Shown here piece by piece: positions 28,315-37,625 of a stretch of DNA of 64,000 bases. Each line of letters begins with the position of its first letter. The stretch's first letter is position 1. The notes under the pieces are model-generated. The model searched no databases and was not told the origin of the DNA. It saw nothing but the letters and a program-made list of their open reading frames with translations. Origin of the DNA: Streptomyces lanatus. GTDB lineage: Bacteria > Actinomycetota > Actinomycetes > Streptomycetales > Streptomycetaceae. The stretch covers positions 496,001-560,000 of the forward strand of contig NZ_BNBM01000002.1 in assembly GCF_014655715.1 (NCBI RefSeq). The letters run 5' to 3'. Position numbers and translations under genes: made by a program.

Positions 28315-30939
28315 TCACGCTTCCGGCAAGCGCTCCAGCTGCGCGGCGATCCGCGCGATGTCCTCCTCCGCCTTCGCCAGGCGGCCACGGATCTTCTCCA
28401 CGACGTTGTCCGGCGCCTTGGCCAGGAAGGCTTCGTTGCCGAGCTTGGCGTTGGCCTGCGCCTTCTCCTTCTCGGCCGCCGCCAGGTCCTTCGCGAGGCG
28501 CTTGCGCTCCGCCGCCACGTCGATCGTGCCGGACAGGTCCAGCGCGACCGTGGCGCCCGCGACCGGCAGGGTCGCCGTCGCCGAGAAGCCCTCGCCCTCC
28601 GGCTGGAGGCGCAGCAGCTGGCGGATGGCGGCCTCGTGGGGCGCCAGGGCCGTGCCGTCCAGGGTCAGGCGGGCCGGGACGCGCTGGCCCGGCTGGAGGC
28701 CCTGGTCGGCGCGGAAGCGGCGGACCTCGGTGATGACCGACTGGAGGGACTCGATCTCCTGCTCGGCGCCCTTGTCGCGGAAGCCGCTGTCGGCCGGCCA
28801 CTCGGCGATGACGATCGACTCGCCGCCCGTGAGGGTGGTCCACAGGGTCTCGGTGACGAACGGGACCACCGGGTGCAGCAGCTTGAGGGTGACGTCGAGG
28901 ACCTCACCGAGGACGCGCTTGGAGACCTCGGCCGCCTCGCCGCCCGCCTGGAACGTCGTCTTGGACAGCTCGACGTACCAGTCGAAGACCTCGTCCCACG
29001 CGAAGTGGAAGAGGGCGTCGGACAGCTTGGCGAACTGGAAGTCCTCGTAGAACGCGTCGACTTCGGCGACGACGGAGTTGAGGCGGGAGAGGATCCAGCG
29101 GTCCGTCGACGACATCGCCGACGCGTCCGGCAGCGGGCCCTCCACCGTCGCGCCGTTCATCAGCGCGAAGCGGGTCGCGTTCCAGATCTTGTTGGCGAAG
29201 TTGCGGGAGCCCTGGACCCAGTCCTCGCCGATCGGGACGTCGACACCGGGGTTGGCGCCGCGCGCGAGGGTGAAGCGGAGGGCGTCGGAGCCGTACTTGT
29301 CCATCCAGTCAAGGGGATTGACGGCATTCCCGAAGGACTTCGACATCTTCTTGCCGAACTGGTCGCGGACCATGCCGTGCAGGGCGATGGTGTGGAACGG
29401 CGGGGTGCCGTCCATCGCGTACAGGCCGAACATCATCATCCGGGCGACCCAGAAGAAGAGGATGTCGTAGCCGGTGACCAGGACGGAGTTCGGGTAGAAC
29501 TTCGCGAGCGACTCGGTCTGTTCGGGCCAGCCGAGCGTGGAGAAGGGCCAGAGGCCGGAGGAGAACCAGGTGTCGAGGACGTCGGTGTCCTGACGCCAGC
29601 CCTCGCCGCTCGGCGCCTCCTCGTCGGGCCCGACGCAGACGACTTCACCTTCCGGCCCGTACCAGACCGGAATCCGGTGGCCCCACCACAACTGCCGCGA
29701 GATGCACCAGTCGTGGAGGTTGTCGACCCAGTCGAAGTACCGCTTCTCCATCTCCTGCGGATGGATCTTGACCTTGCCGTCGCGGACCGCGTCACCGGCG
29801 GCCTTGGCGAGCGGGCCGACCTTGACCCACCACTGCATCGACAGACGGGGCTCGATCGTGGTCTTGCAGCGCGAGCAGTGGCCGACGCTGTGGACGTACG
29901 GCCGCTTCTCCGCGACGATCCGGCCCTCGGCGCGCAGCGCGGCGACGATCGCCGAGCGGGCCTCCAGGCGGTCCAGGCCCTGGAAGGGGCCGTGGGCGGT
30001 GATGACCGCGTGCTCGTCCATGATCGCGATGGCCGGCAGGTCGTGCCGCTGGCCGATCTCGAAGTCGTTCGGGTCGTGGGCCGGGGTGACCTTGACGGCG
30101 CCGGAGCCGAACTCGGGGTCGACATGCTCGTCGGCGACGACCGGGATACGGCGGCCGGTCAGCGGCAGCTCGATCTCACGGCCGACGAGGTGGCGGTAGC
30201 GCTCGTCCTCGGGGTGGACGGCGACGGCGGTGTCGCCGAGCATCGTCTCGGCACGCGTCGTCGCGACGACGATGGAGTCGTCGCCCTCGCCGTACCGGAT
30301 GGAGACGAGCTCGCCGTCGTCGTCCTGGTACTCGACCTCGATGTCCGAGATGGCGGTGAGACACCGCGGGCACCAGTTGATGATGCGCTCGGCGCGGTAG
30401 ATCAGCTCGTCGTCGTAGAGCCGCTTGAAGATGGTCTGAACGGCCTGGGAGAGCCCCTCGTCCATCGTGAAGCGCTCACGCGACCAGGCGACACCGTCAC
30501 CGAGGCGGCGCATCTGCCCGGAGATCTGCCCGCCGGACTCGCCCTTCCACTGCCAGACGCGCTCGACGAACGCCTCGCGGCCGAGGTCGTGGCGGGACTT
30601 GCCCTCCTTGCCGAGCTCGCGCTCGACGACGTTCTGTGTGGCGATGCCGGCGTGGTCCATGCCGGGCTGCCACAGCGTCTCGAAGCCCTGCATGCGCTTA
30701 CGGCGCGTCAGGGCGTCGATGAGGGTGTGCTCGAAGGCGTGTCCCAGGTGCAGGCTGCCCGTGACGTTCGGCGGCGGGATGACGACGGTGAACGGCGGCT
30801 TGTCGCTCTTCTCGTCCGCCTCGAAGTAACCGCGCTCCACCCAGCGCTCGTACAGCGGCCCCTCTACATCGGCCGGCGCGTACTGGGTCGGCAGTTCGGT
30901 GTCGGGCGCTGGTGGCTGCTGCTGAGCGTTCTCGGTCAC
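28315..30939 (-). CDS. valS: Valyl-tRNA synthetase
   Basis: This 874-residue class I synthetase charges tRNA-Val. The HIGH motif appears as [17 protein letters not shown] and the KMSKS motif as [11 protein letters not shown]. The editing domain lies between ([22 protein letters not shown]). A C-terminal coiled coil (about 805-870, [20 protein letters not shown]) is typical of ValRS. The start at ATG 30939 is preceded by a 136-bp gap shared with the divergent Pro/Gln-rich protein gene; I saw no T-box in it. Confidence 0.97.
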   Translation of the reverse strand: MTENAQQQPPAPDTELPTQYAPADVEGPLYERWVERGYFEADEKSDKPPFTVVIPPPNVTGSLHLGHAFEHTLIDALTRRKRMQGFETLWQPGMDHAGIATQNVVERELGKEGKSRHDLGREAFVERVWQWKGESGGQISGQMRRLGDGVAWSRERFTMDEGLSQAVQTIFKRLYDDELIYRAERIINWCPRCLTAISDIEVEYQDDDGELVSIRYGEGDDSIVVATTRAETMLGDTAVAVHPEDERYRHLVGREIELPLTGRRIPVVADEHVDPEFGSGAVKVTPAHDPNDFEIGQRHDLPAIAIMDEHAVITAHGPFQGLDRLEARSAIVAALRAEGRIVAEKRPYVHSVGHCSRCKTTIEPRLSMQWWVKVGPLAKAAGDAVRDGKVKIHPQEMEKRYFDWVDNLHDWCISRQLWWGHRIPVWYGPEGEVVCVGPDEEAPSGEGWRQDTDVLDTWFSSGLWPFSTLGWPEQTESLAKFYPNSVLVTGYDILFFWVARMMMFGLYAMDGTPPFHTIALHGMVRDQFGKKMSKSFGNAVNPLDWMDKYGSDALRFTLARGANPGVDVPIGEDWVQGSRNFANKIWNATRFALMNGATVEGPLPDASAMSSTDRWILSRLNSVVAEVDAFYEDFQFAKLSDALFHFAWDEVFDWYVELSKTTFQAGGEAAEVSKRVLGEVLDVTLKLLHPVVPFVTETLWTTLTGGESIVIAEWPADSGFRDKGAEQEIESLQSVITEVRRFRADQGLQPGQRVPARLTLDGTALAPHEAAIRQLLRLQPEGEGFSATATLPVAGATVALDLSGTIDVAAERKRLAKDLAAAEKEKAQANAKLGNEAFLAKAPDNVVEKIRGRLAKAEEDIARIAAQLERLPEA

Positions 30940-31075
30940 GCGCTCAGTTTAGGGGTGTCCCGGGCGTGTCCCGAAACGCGTTTGTTCTGTAACGGTGGGC
31001 ACCCCGATGCCATGCGTTGCCTGCGTCTGCGCCAGGATGTCAGGAACACATAAGCATCTGGAGGGGAACCCAGAA

Positions 31076-32065
31076 ATGAGCTACAACCAGCCGGGCCCGT
31101 ACGGCGGGCAGCCCCAGCAGCCCGGTCCGTACGGCGGGCAGCCTCAGCAGCCCGGTCCCTACGGCCAGCAGCCGCAGGCGCCCCAGCCCGGCTACGGCTA
31201 CCCTCAGCAGCCGCCGGCCCAGCCCCAGCCGGGGTACGGCTACCCGCAGCAGGCCCCGCAGGGCGTCCCGCCCCAGCAGCCGTACGGCCAGCAGCAGCCG
31301 GGCTACGGCCAGCAGCCGCCCTACGGCCAGGCTCCCTACGGGGCACCGCAGCCGCCGGCGCCCGGTGGCGGCGGCAAGAAGACCGGCCTGATCATCGGTG
31401 CCGTGGCCGTCGTGGTCGCGATCGGCGTCGGGGCGTACTTCGTGATCGGCGGGGGCGGTGGCGCGGGCAACCTCGACGACGACGGGGCGCACAAGCTGGC
31501 GACGCCACAGAAGCTGCTCAGCGAGTACTCGCGGGTGACCGAAGACGGCCAGTCGTCCGGCGACAACGCGGAGGACCTGGTGAAGAGCGGCGTCAAGAAC
31601 GGCAAGGACGTGGTCGCCGGCTACTCGACAGCGGACCCGTCGAAGGTCGACCCCAGCGACCCGAACAGCGCCGACTTGTCCGAACTGGCGACGGCCAAGG
31701 GCATCTACTACGCGGGCGTCTACGGCGAGATCGCCGACCCGGAGAAGGCTCTGGACGCGTTCTTCGCCGACTTCAAGAAGTCCGCCGAGGACAACTCCTC
31801 CTCCGACAGCAGCAGCGGCGCCGACAAGACCGAACTGGTCGGCGAGCCCGAGGCGGCCGACCTCGACGGTGCGGTCATGAAGTGCCAGGCGGTCAAGGGA
31901 CAGAGCCTGATCACCAAGAAGGAGCAGACCAACTGGTTCTGCGCCTGGGCCGACTACAGCACCATCGCTCTGGTGTCACCGACCGATGCCGCGGCGGAGG
32001 TTTCCAAGGACGTGGCGGTCAACATCACCACGAAGGTGCGCTCAGAAGTCCGCGTCAAGGCCTGA
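31076..32065 (+). CDS. Pro/Gln/Tyr-rich membrane protein
   Basis: This 329-residue protein has a low-complexity cytoplasmic N-terminus (about 1-100) with repeated QPGPYGGQPQ and PGYGYPQQ units, one membrane span (about 104-125, LIIGAVAVVVAIGVGAYFV), and an extracytoplasmic domain. That domain has two Cys (near KCQAVKG and WFCAWADY). This layout is common in actinobacterial membrane proteins; the function is unknown. ATG at 31076 follows GGAGGGG by 9 bases; the longer frame is unlikely. It ends in a hairpin terminator. Confidence 0.85.
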   Translation: MSYNQPGPYGGQPQQPGPYGGQPQQPGPYGQQPQAPQPGYGYPQQPPAQPQPGYGYPQQAPQGVPPQQPYGQQQPGYGQQPPYGQAPYGAPQPPAPGGGGKKTGLIIGAVAVVVAIGVGAYFVIGGGGGAGNLDDDGAHKLATPQKLLSEYSRVTEDGQSSGDNAEDLVKSGVKNGKDVVAGYSTADPSKVDPSDPNSADLSELATAKGIYYAGVYGEIADPEKALDAFFADFKKSAEDNSSSDSSSGADKTELVGEPEAADLDGAVMKCQAVKGQSLITKKEQTNWFCAWADYSTIALVSPTDAAAEVSKDVAVNITTKVRSEVRVKA

Positions 32066-32121
32066 CGCCCGTGGCTGGCCACCGCCGCCAGGAAGTCGGC
32101 GGCAAGGTCAGCTCCACACGA

Positions 32122-32152
32122 AGGGCACCCGTCCTCCAGGAACGGGTGCCCT
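32122..32152 (+). terminator. Hairpin terminator, 11-bp stem
   Basis: AGGGCACCCGT pairs perfectly with ACGGGTGCCCT around 9 bases. It lies 56 bp after the Pro/Gln-rich protein gene. Confidence 0.8.
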
Positions 32153-32220
32153 CACTTGGTCCGGCCCGCCTCTCGATGCGACAGCGCCGGGGACAGAGGC
32201 CGACTCAGGCGCTCAGCAAA

Positions 32221-32496
32221 TCAATTCATGGCCAGGGCGCATGCGTTCTGGGCATAGACCTGACGGACCCTGACGTCCATCAGATGCGCCACACAACCGG
32301 CTTGCCCCAGGGCGACGGTGCCGAGTTGGCACGCAGCCTTGACCTTGGGCCCCACGATGTAGTCCTTACCAGCAAGGTAGTTCTCGCACTGCCTGGCAGT
32401 GGCATGCGCCGGGGCCGCTGTCACCAGCGGAACAGCCCCCGCGGCAACAGTCAGTGCCAGCGTCGCCAGCACACGCTTCCTCTTCAATGACGCCAT
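32221..32496 (-). CDS. Tiny secreted four-cysteine protein
   Basis: This 91-residue precursor has a Sec signal peptide, with MASLKRKRVLATLALTVAAG and cleavage after AHA near residue 32. The mature part is about 59 residues with four cysteines (in QCENY, ACQLG, GCVAH and ACALAMN), probably two disulfides. It is basic and has no family I recognise. It faces away from the clpX operon and has its own promoter gap of about 100 bp. Function unknown; similar small exported proteins in Streptomyces are often development-linked or interact with other cells, which is only a suggestion. Confidence 0.72.
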   Translation of the reverse strand: MASLKRKRVLATLALTVAAGAVPLVTAAPAHATARQCENYLAGKDYIVGPKVKAACQLGTVALGQAGCVAHLMDVRVRQVYAQNACALAMN

Positions 32497-32600
32497 GTTC
32501 TTGCCCTCCCGTTTTGACTTCGGTCACGAAGATCCAAACAGGACAAACATGAAAGGCACAAGCGTTCGACTGAGATTGTCTTGATCTTTGCGACAGGCAA

Positions 32601-32638
32601 TGAGGGTGCCCAGCCGATGAGTCGGCTGGGCACCCTCA
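32601..32638 (-). terminator. Very strong hairpin terminator after clpX
   Basis: TGAGGGTGCCCAGCCGA and TCGGCTGGGCACCCTCA form a perfect 17-bp stem with a 4-base loop, 19 bp after the clpX stop. Confidence 0.92.
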
Positions 32639-32656
32639 CATGCACCGGTACAGCGG

Positions 32657-33943
32657 CTACGCCGTCTTCTGCTCGCCCGGTCCGCGCCCGCGTGCGTCCC
32701 GCGGGATCAGCGTCGGGTTCACGTTCGAGTGGACGACGTCCGCCGTGATGACCACGCGGGCCACGTCCTTGCGGGACGGGATCTCGTACATCACGCCCTG
32801 GAGTACTTCCTCCATGATGGCGCGCAGGCCGCGGGCGCCGGTCTGGCGGAGGATGGCCTGGTCGGCGATGGCTTCCAGGGCCTCGCGCTCGAAGTCCAGC
32901 TCCACGCCGTCGAGTTCGAAGAGGCGCTGGTACTGCTTGACGAGTGCGTTGCGGGGCTCGACGAGGATCTGGAGCAGGGCTTCCCGGTCCAGGTTGTGCA
33001 CGCTGGTGATGACCGGGAGGCGGCCGATGAACTCGGGGATCATGCCGAACTTGACCAGGTCCTCGGGCATGACGTCCTCGAACTGGTCCTTGGCCTCCAG
33101 CTCGCGCTTGGAGCGGATCGTCGCGCCGAAGCCGATGCCCTTGGCGCCGGCCCGGGACTCGATGATCTTCTCCAGACCGGCGAAAGCGCCGCCCACGATG
33201 AACAGGACGTTCGTCGTGTCGATCTGGATGAACTCCTGGTGGGGGTGCTTGCGCCCGCCCTGCGGCGGGACCGAGGCCGTGGTGCCTTCGAGGATCTTGA
33301 GCAGGGCCTGCTGGACGCCCTCGCCGCTGACGTCTCGCGTGATCGACGGATTTTCACTCTTCCGCGCGACCTTGTCGATCTCGTCGATGTAGATGATCCC
33401 GGTCTCGGCCTTCTTGACGTCGTAGTCGGCCGCCTGGATCAGCTTCAGCAGGATGTTCTCGACGTCCTCGCCGACATAGCCCGCCTCCGTCAGCGCGGTG
33501 GCGTCGGCGATCGCGAACGGGACGTTCAGCATGCGGGCCAGGGTCTGCGCGAGCAGCGTCTTGCCGGAGCCCGTGGGGCCCAGCAGCAGGATGTTGGACT
33601 TCGCCAACTCGATGGCGTCGTCGCGGCCTTGGGCGCCGCCGTTCTCGCCGGCCTGGACGCGCTTGTAGTGGTTGTAGACGGCGACGGAGAGCGCCTTCTT
33701 GGCGGCTTCCTGGCCGACCACATAGCCCTCGAGGAACTCGTAGATCTCGCGCGGCTTGGGCAGTTCCTCCCAGCGGACCTCACTGGTCTCCGCGAGCTCT
33801 TCCTCGATGATCTCGTTGCAGAGATCGATGCACTCGTCGCAGATGTACACACCAGGGCCTGCGATGAGCTTCTTGACCTGCTTCTGGCTCTTGCCGCAGA
33901 ACGAGCACTTGAGCAGATCGCCGCCGTCACCGATGCGTGCCAC
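32657..33943 (-). CDS. clpX: ATP-dependent Clp protease ATP-binding subunit ClpX
   Basis: This 428-residue AAA+ unfoldase has an N-terminal zinc finger (Cys13, 16, 35 and 38), Walker A GPTGSGKT at 122-129, Walker B IIYIDEID, and the pore segment near GYVGEDVE. The ClpP-contacting IGF loop is seen as IGFGATI. It unfolds tagged proteins and feeds them to ClpP. It follows the two clpP genes with a 179-bp gap that may hold its own promoter. Confidence 0.97.
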   Translation of the reverse strand: MARIGDGGDLLKCSFCGKSQKQVKKLIAGPGVYICDECIDLCNEIIEEELAETSEVRWEELPKPREIYEFLEGYVVGQEAAKKALSVAVYNHYKRVQAGENGGAQGRDDAIELAKSNILLLGPTGSGKTLLAQTLARMLNVPFAIADATALTEAGYVGEDVENILLKLIQAADYDVKKAETGIIYIDEIDKVARKSENPSITRDVSGEGVQQALLKILEGTTASVPPQGGRKHPHQEFIQIDTTNVLFIVGGAFAGLEKIIESRAGAKGIGFGATIRSKRELEAKDQFEDVMPEDLVKFGMIPEFIGRLPVITSVHNLDREALLQILVEPRNALVKQYQRLFELDGVELDFEREALEAIADQAILRQTGARGLRAIMEEVLQGVMYEIPSRKDVARVVITADVVHSNVNPTLIPRDARGRGPGEQKTA

Positions 33944-34122
33944 GGTGTGCTTCCCCTTCGCCTGGGAGACGCCTGGACGTTTTCGAATCCAGCGGCTCCT
34001 GGTGCTGCCTTATGTCGACGGTACCTTGCCTGGCCCCCCGTTCGGGCCCCCCTTGGCGCGGTTCACTTTGACGTGCACCGTCCCAAACCGTGCCAAGGGG
34101 CAGCAGACAATACCGGTCCGCG

Positions 34123-34803
34123 TCAGCGAACGTCGGCGTTGTTCATCTTCCGCGTGGAGATGATCTGGTCGATCAGGCCGTACGACAGCGCGTCCTCGGC
34201 CGTGAGGATCTTGTCGCGCTCGATGTCCTCGCGGATCTTCTCGATCGGCGTGGTGGAGTGCTTGGCCAGCATCTCCTCCAGCTGCGAGCGCATCCGGAGG
34301 ATTTCGTTGGCGGCGATCTCCAGGTCGGAGACCTGACCGCGGCCGGTCTCGCTGTACGGCTGGTGGATCAGCACGCGCGCGTTGGGCAGCGCCATGCGCT
34401 TGCCGGGCGAACCGGCGGCCAGCAGGACGGCGGCGGCGGAGGCGGCCTGGCCCATGCAGACCGTTTGGATGTCCGGCTTCACGAACTGCATCGTGTCGTA
34501 GATCGCGGTCAGCGCGGTGAAGGAGCCGCCGGGGCTGTTGATGTAGACCGAGATGTCCCGGTCGGGGTCCATCGACTCCAGGCACAGCAGCTGCGCCATG
34601 ACGTCGTTGGCGGAGGCGTCGTCGATCTGCACGCCGAGGAAGATCACGCGCTCCTCGAAGAGCTTCGCGTACGGGTCGTACTCGCGGATGCCCTGCGAGG
34701 TGCGCTCGACGAAGCGGGGGATCACATACCGGGACTCGGCGACGGGGCCCGCGTACTCGGCGCGCGTGCGGTCGTACAGGCCGCTGCCGGGGAAGTCGTT
34801 CAC
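34123..34803 (-). CDS. clpP2: ATP-dependent Clp protease proteolytic subunit ClpP2
   Basis: This 226-residue serine protease has catalytic Ser122 (GQAASAAA), His147 (VLIHQPYS) and Asp197 (IERDKIL). A longer N-terminus (about 35 residues) before the fold is typical of the second ClpP in Streptomyces, which forms mixed rings with ClpP1. It lies 50 bp after clpP1 in the same operon. Confidence 0.95.
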   Translation of the reverse strand: MNDFPGSGLYDRTRAEYAGPVAESRYVIPRFVERTSQGIREYDPYAKLFEERVIFLGVQIDDASANDVMAQLLCLESMDPDRDISVYINSPGGSFTALTAIYDTMQFVKPDIQTVCMGQAASAAAVLLAAGSPGKRMALPNARVLIHQPYSETGRGQVSDLEIAANEILRMRSQLEEMLAKHSTTPIEKIREDIERDKILTAEDALSYGLIDQIISTRKMNNADVR

Positions 34804-34853
34804 TGTCTGTCTCCTAGGGGCTGTGGCGGTCGGCTGAGGGCTGTCCGGGGGCT

Positions 34854-35474
34854 TCAGGCCCCGGTACCGCCGCCGCCCGGGATACCGGCAGCCGTGGTGA
34901 TGACGTCGTCGATGAGGCCGTACGCCTTGGCCTCCTCGGGGTCGAACCAGCGGTCGCGGTCCGAGTCACGGGTGACCTGCTCGACGGTCTGGCCGGTGTG
35001 CTGGGCCGTGAGCTCGGCCATGCGCTTCTTGGTGTGCAGCAGGCGCTCGGCGTGGATCTTGATGTCCGAGGCCGAGCCGGCGAGGCCGGCGGAGGGCTGG
35101 TGGATCAGGATCTCGGCGTTCGGCAGCGCGAAGCGCTTGCCGGGGGTGCCCGCGCTGAGCAGGAACTGGCCCATCGAGGCGGCGAGGCCCATGGCGATCG
35201 TCATCACGTCGTTCTTGATGAACTGCATGGTGTCGTAGATCGCCATGCCGGCCGTGATCGAGCCGCCCGGGCTGTTGATGTAGAGGTTGATGTCCTTGTC
35301 GGGGTCGGCCGCGGCAAGGAGCAGCAACTGTGCGGTGATCTTGTTCGCGATGTCGTCGTCGACCGGCTGGCCGAGGAAGATGATCCGCTCGTTGAGCAGC
35401 CGGTTGTAGACCTGGTCGCCGAGGCCACCGCCGATGGAGGGCTCGCCGGCGGCGGAGGGCATCAGATTCGTCAC
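34854..35474 (-). CDS. clpP1: ATP-dependent Clp protease proteolytic subunit ClpP1
   Basis: This 206-residue serine protease has catalytic Ser100 (GLAASMGQF), His125 (ILIHQPSAG) and Asp174 (DSDRDRWF). I start it at GTG 35474 ([12 protein letters not shown]) because AGGTGG lies just upstream and the residues match known Streptomyces ClpP1. An in-frame ATG at 35558 would add 28 poorly matched residues. Its upstream region carries a ClgR-type box, in line with ClgR control of this operon in S. lividans. Confidence 0.94.
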   Translation of the reverse strand: MTNLMPSAAGEPSIGGGLGDQVYNRLLNERIIFLGQPVDDDIANKITAQLLLLAAADPDKDINLYINSPGGSITAGMAIYDTMQFIKNDVMTIAMGLAASMGQFLLSAGTPGKRFALPNAEILIHQPSAGLAGSASDIKIHAERLLHTKKRMAELTAQHTGQTVEQVTRDSDRDRWFDPEEAKAYGLIDDVITTAAGIPGGGGTGA

Positions 35475-35604
35475 GTATCCACCTGCTCGTCTTACGACGG
35501 CGCCGGGCCGTCTTACGTCTTCTGCGGGCAACGGGGGCTCCCCTGCCCTCATACTCATGGACCCTAACGCGGTGGCCCTGTGCTGCAATCCCGGTTCCGC
35601 GGGT

Positions 35605-35618
35605 GTTCGCCGGGGGCG
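35605..35618. promoter_or_regulatory. ClgR-type operator upstream of clpP1
   Basis: The plus strand reads GTTCGC, five bases, GCG, which matches the motif I recall for ClgR of S. lividans (GTTCGC-N5-GCG). It lies 131 bp before the clpP1 start. A possible -10 hexamer TAGGGT for clpP1 lies at 35566-35561 on the minus strand, between box and gene. Confidence 0.6.
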
Positions 35619-35655
35619 TAGCGCCACGGGGCCGCAGGTGCGCGGGCCCACGAAA

Positions 35656-35692
35656 GAAGGGCCCCGGGGATTCGACCTCCCCGGGGCCCTTC
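35656..35692 (-). terminator. Strong hairpin terminator after tig
   Basis: GAAGGGCCCCGGGGA pairs perfectly with TCCCCGGGGCCCTTC (15 bp) around 7 bases. It begins 26 bp after the tig stop and isolates tig from clpP1. Confidence 0.9.
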
Positions 35693-35717
35693 CTGCGAGC
35701 TACGCGGCGCCGTGGGC

Positions 35718-37112
35718 TCAGCCCTCGGACTTCTCCTCGGCGGCGTCGTCAGCGGTGCCCTCGGCGGCCTCGACCGTCTCGGTGGCCTGCTCGACCTCGT
35801 CCTCGTCGTCGAGGTCGATGACCTCGCCGTTGGTGTCCTTGACGACGGCCTTCTCGACCACGACGGCCAGCGCCTTGCCGCGGGCGACCTCGCCGACCAG
35901 GAGCGGAACCTGGCCGCCCTCGACGACGGCCTGGGCGAACTGGTCGGGGGACATGCCGGAGGAGGCGGCGCGACGCATGAGGTGCTCGGTGAGCTCCTCC
36001 TGGTTGACGTTCAGCTTCTCCTGCTTGACGAGCTCGTCGAGGACGAACTGCGTCTTGATGCCCTTGACCGCGGCTTCCTTGGTCTCGGCGTCGAACTCCT
36101 CGACCGTCTTGCCCTGGATCTCGAGGTACTTCTCGAGGTCGAGACCCATCTGGCCGAGCTGGTGGTGCTCGAGGTTGTGCTTACGGGTGTTGATCTCGTC
36201 CTCGAGCAGCTTCTCGGGGACGGGCACCTCGACGAGCTCCAGCAGCTTCTCCAGGACGCGCTCCTGGGCCTGCGTGGCCTGGTCGTACTGCTTCATGTTC
36301 TCGAGGCGCTTGCGGCTGTCCGCCTTCAGCTCCTCCAGGGTGTCGAACTCGGAGGCGAGCTGCGCGAACTCGTCGTCCAGCTCGGGCAGTTCGCGGGCGG
36401 CGACCTGGGTGACCTTGACGGTGACCTCGGCCTCCTTGCCGGCCGCGGAGCCGCCCTTCAGCTCGGAGGTGAAGGTGGCCTCGGCGCCGGTCTCCAGGCC
36501 CTTCACGGCGTCGTCGATGCCGTCGAGCAGCTCGCCGGAGCCGATGGTGTAGGAGACGCCGGAAGCGACGCCGTCCTCCAGGACCTCGCCGTCGACCTTG
36601 GCCTCCAGGTCGATGGTGACGACGTCGCCGTCCTCGGCGGCACGCTCGACCGGGGAGGTGGACGCGAAGCGCTCACGCAGGTCGGAGACGGCCTTGTCGA
36701 CGTCCTCCTCGCTGACCTCGACGGCGTCGACCTCGACCTCGATGCCGGAGTAGTCCGGGATCTCGATGGCGGGGCGGATGTCGACCTCGGCGGTGAAGTT
36801 CAGCGTCTCGCCGTCCTTCAGCTCGGTGATGTCGACCTCGGGCTGGCCCAGGACGTTGAGCTCGGCCTCGTTGACCGCCTCGGTGTAGAACTTCGGAAGC
36901 GCGTCGTTGACCGCCTCCTCCAGGACCGCACCGCGGCCGAACCGCTGGTCGATGACGCGGGCCGGGATCTTGCCCTTGCGGAAGCCCTTCACCGTGACCT
37001 GCTGGTTGATCTTCTTGTACGCCGCGTCGAGGCTGTCCTTGAGCTCCTCGAAGGGCACCTCGATGCTGAGCCGAACCCGAGTCGGGTTCAGGGTCTCCAC
37101 GGCGCTCTTCAC
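35718..37112 (-). CDS. tig: Trigger factor (ribosome-associated chaperone)
   Basis: This 464-residue protein has a ribosome-binding N-terminal domain with [19 protein letters not shown] (the GFRxGxxP signature), an FKBP-type domain (about 150-250, with [14 protein letters not shown]), and a long helical C-terminal domain. An acidic tail rich in Glu/Asp/Ala follows. It binds nascent chains at the exit tunnel and catalyses proline isomerisation. Start ATG 37112. Confidence 0.96.
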   Translation of the reverse strand: MKSAVETLNPTRVRLSIEVPFEELKDSLDAAYKKINQQVTVKGFRKGKIPARVIDQRFGRGAVLEEAVNDALPKFYTEAVNEAELNVLGQPEVDITELKDGETLNFTAEVDIRPAIEIPDYSGIEVEVDAVEVSEEDVDKAVSDLRERFASTSPVERAAEDGDVVTIDLEAKVDGEVLEDGVASGVSYTIGSGELLDGIDDAVKGLETGAEATFTSELKGGSAAGKEAEVTVKVTQVAARELPELDDEFAQLASEFDTLEELKADSRKRLENMKQYDQATQAQERVLEKLLELVEVPVPEKLLEDEINTRKHNLEHHQLGQMGLDLEKYLEIQGKTVEEFDAETKEAAVKGIKTQFVLDELVKQEKLNVNQEELTEHLMRRAASSGMSPDQFAQAVVEGGQVPLLVGEVARGKALAVVVEKAVVKDTNGEVIDLDDEDEVEQATETVEAAEGTADDAAEEKSEG

Positions 37113-37288
37113 GGTTCGGTCTCCTTGGGGCTGACTTTAGGGATCGTGCCCGGCTGAGAGACACACGGGCATGCAGCTTGCATAGTAACGGCAGCGGCGA
37201 CACGCCCCCAAAGGCGATCACGGGACGCGATCACCCGAGGTCGTCGCGTGTGTGGCCGGTCTTCACCGGTCCCGGCCTTCACCGGTCG

Positions 37289-37365
37289 TGGTCGGGGTGG
37301 CGGGATTTGAACCCACGGCCTTCCGCTCCCAAAGCGGACGCGCTACCAAGCTGCGCCACACCCCG
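37289..37365 (-). tRNA. tRNA-Pro (anticodon TGG)
   Basis: The acceptor stem CGGGGTG pairs with CACCCCG, and the anticodon loop CTTTGGGAG gives anticodon TGG. The T loop is GTTCAAATC. CCA is encoded at the 3' end (37291-37289). Confidence 0.95.
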
Positions 37366-37497
37366 TGCTGGTGCGACACGTAGGGTACATGCCCGCAGGC
37401 AGTGGGGCCGCCGCATTTACGGGGTGTGCGACGAGGGGGGCCGACCCGCTACGATGCTTTGTGTGCCGCGGTCACCTGACCTGCGGCGCGTCGCTGT

Positions 37498-37571
37498 GCG
37501 GGCGTAGCTCAATGGTAGAGCCCTAGTCTTCCAAACTAGCTACGCGGGTTCGATTCCCGTCGCCCGCTCCA
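37498..37571 (+). tRNA. tRNA-Gly (anticodon TCC)
   Basis: The acceptor stem GCGGGCG pairs with CGCCCGC. The anticodon stem CTAGT/ACTAG encloses TCC, and the T loop is GTTCGATTC. The encoded CCA lies at 37569-37571. It is divergent from the tRNA-Pro gene. Confidence 0.96.
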
Positions 37572-37576
37572 TATGG

Positions 37577-37619
37577 CTCAGGGCCAGGTCGGAGGATGTT
37601 TCCTCGGCCTGGCCCTGAG
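37577..37619. terminator. Bidirectional hairpin terminator
   Basis: CTCAGGGCCAGG pairs with CCTGGCCCTGAG, and the stem continues with one bulge to a TGTT loop. It lies 6 bp after tRNA-Gly and 7 bp from the stop of the convergent kinase gene. Confidence 0.88.
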
Positions 37620-37625
37620 TCGTTC

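Noticed and set aside
30940..31075. Possible T-box or attenuator upstream of valS
   Set aside because: I saw no T-box core sequence or terminator-antiterminator pair in this short gap.
37289..37571. tRNA-Pro and tRNA-Gly genes as integration sites of a mobile element
   Set aside because: No integrase, excisionase or duplicated tRNA 3' end is visible on either side.
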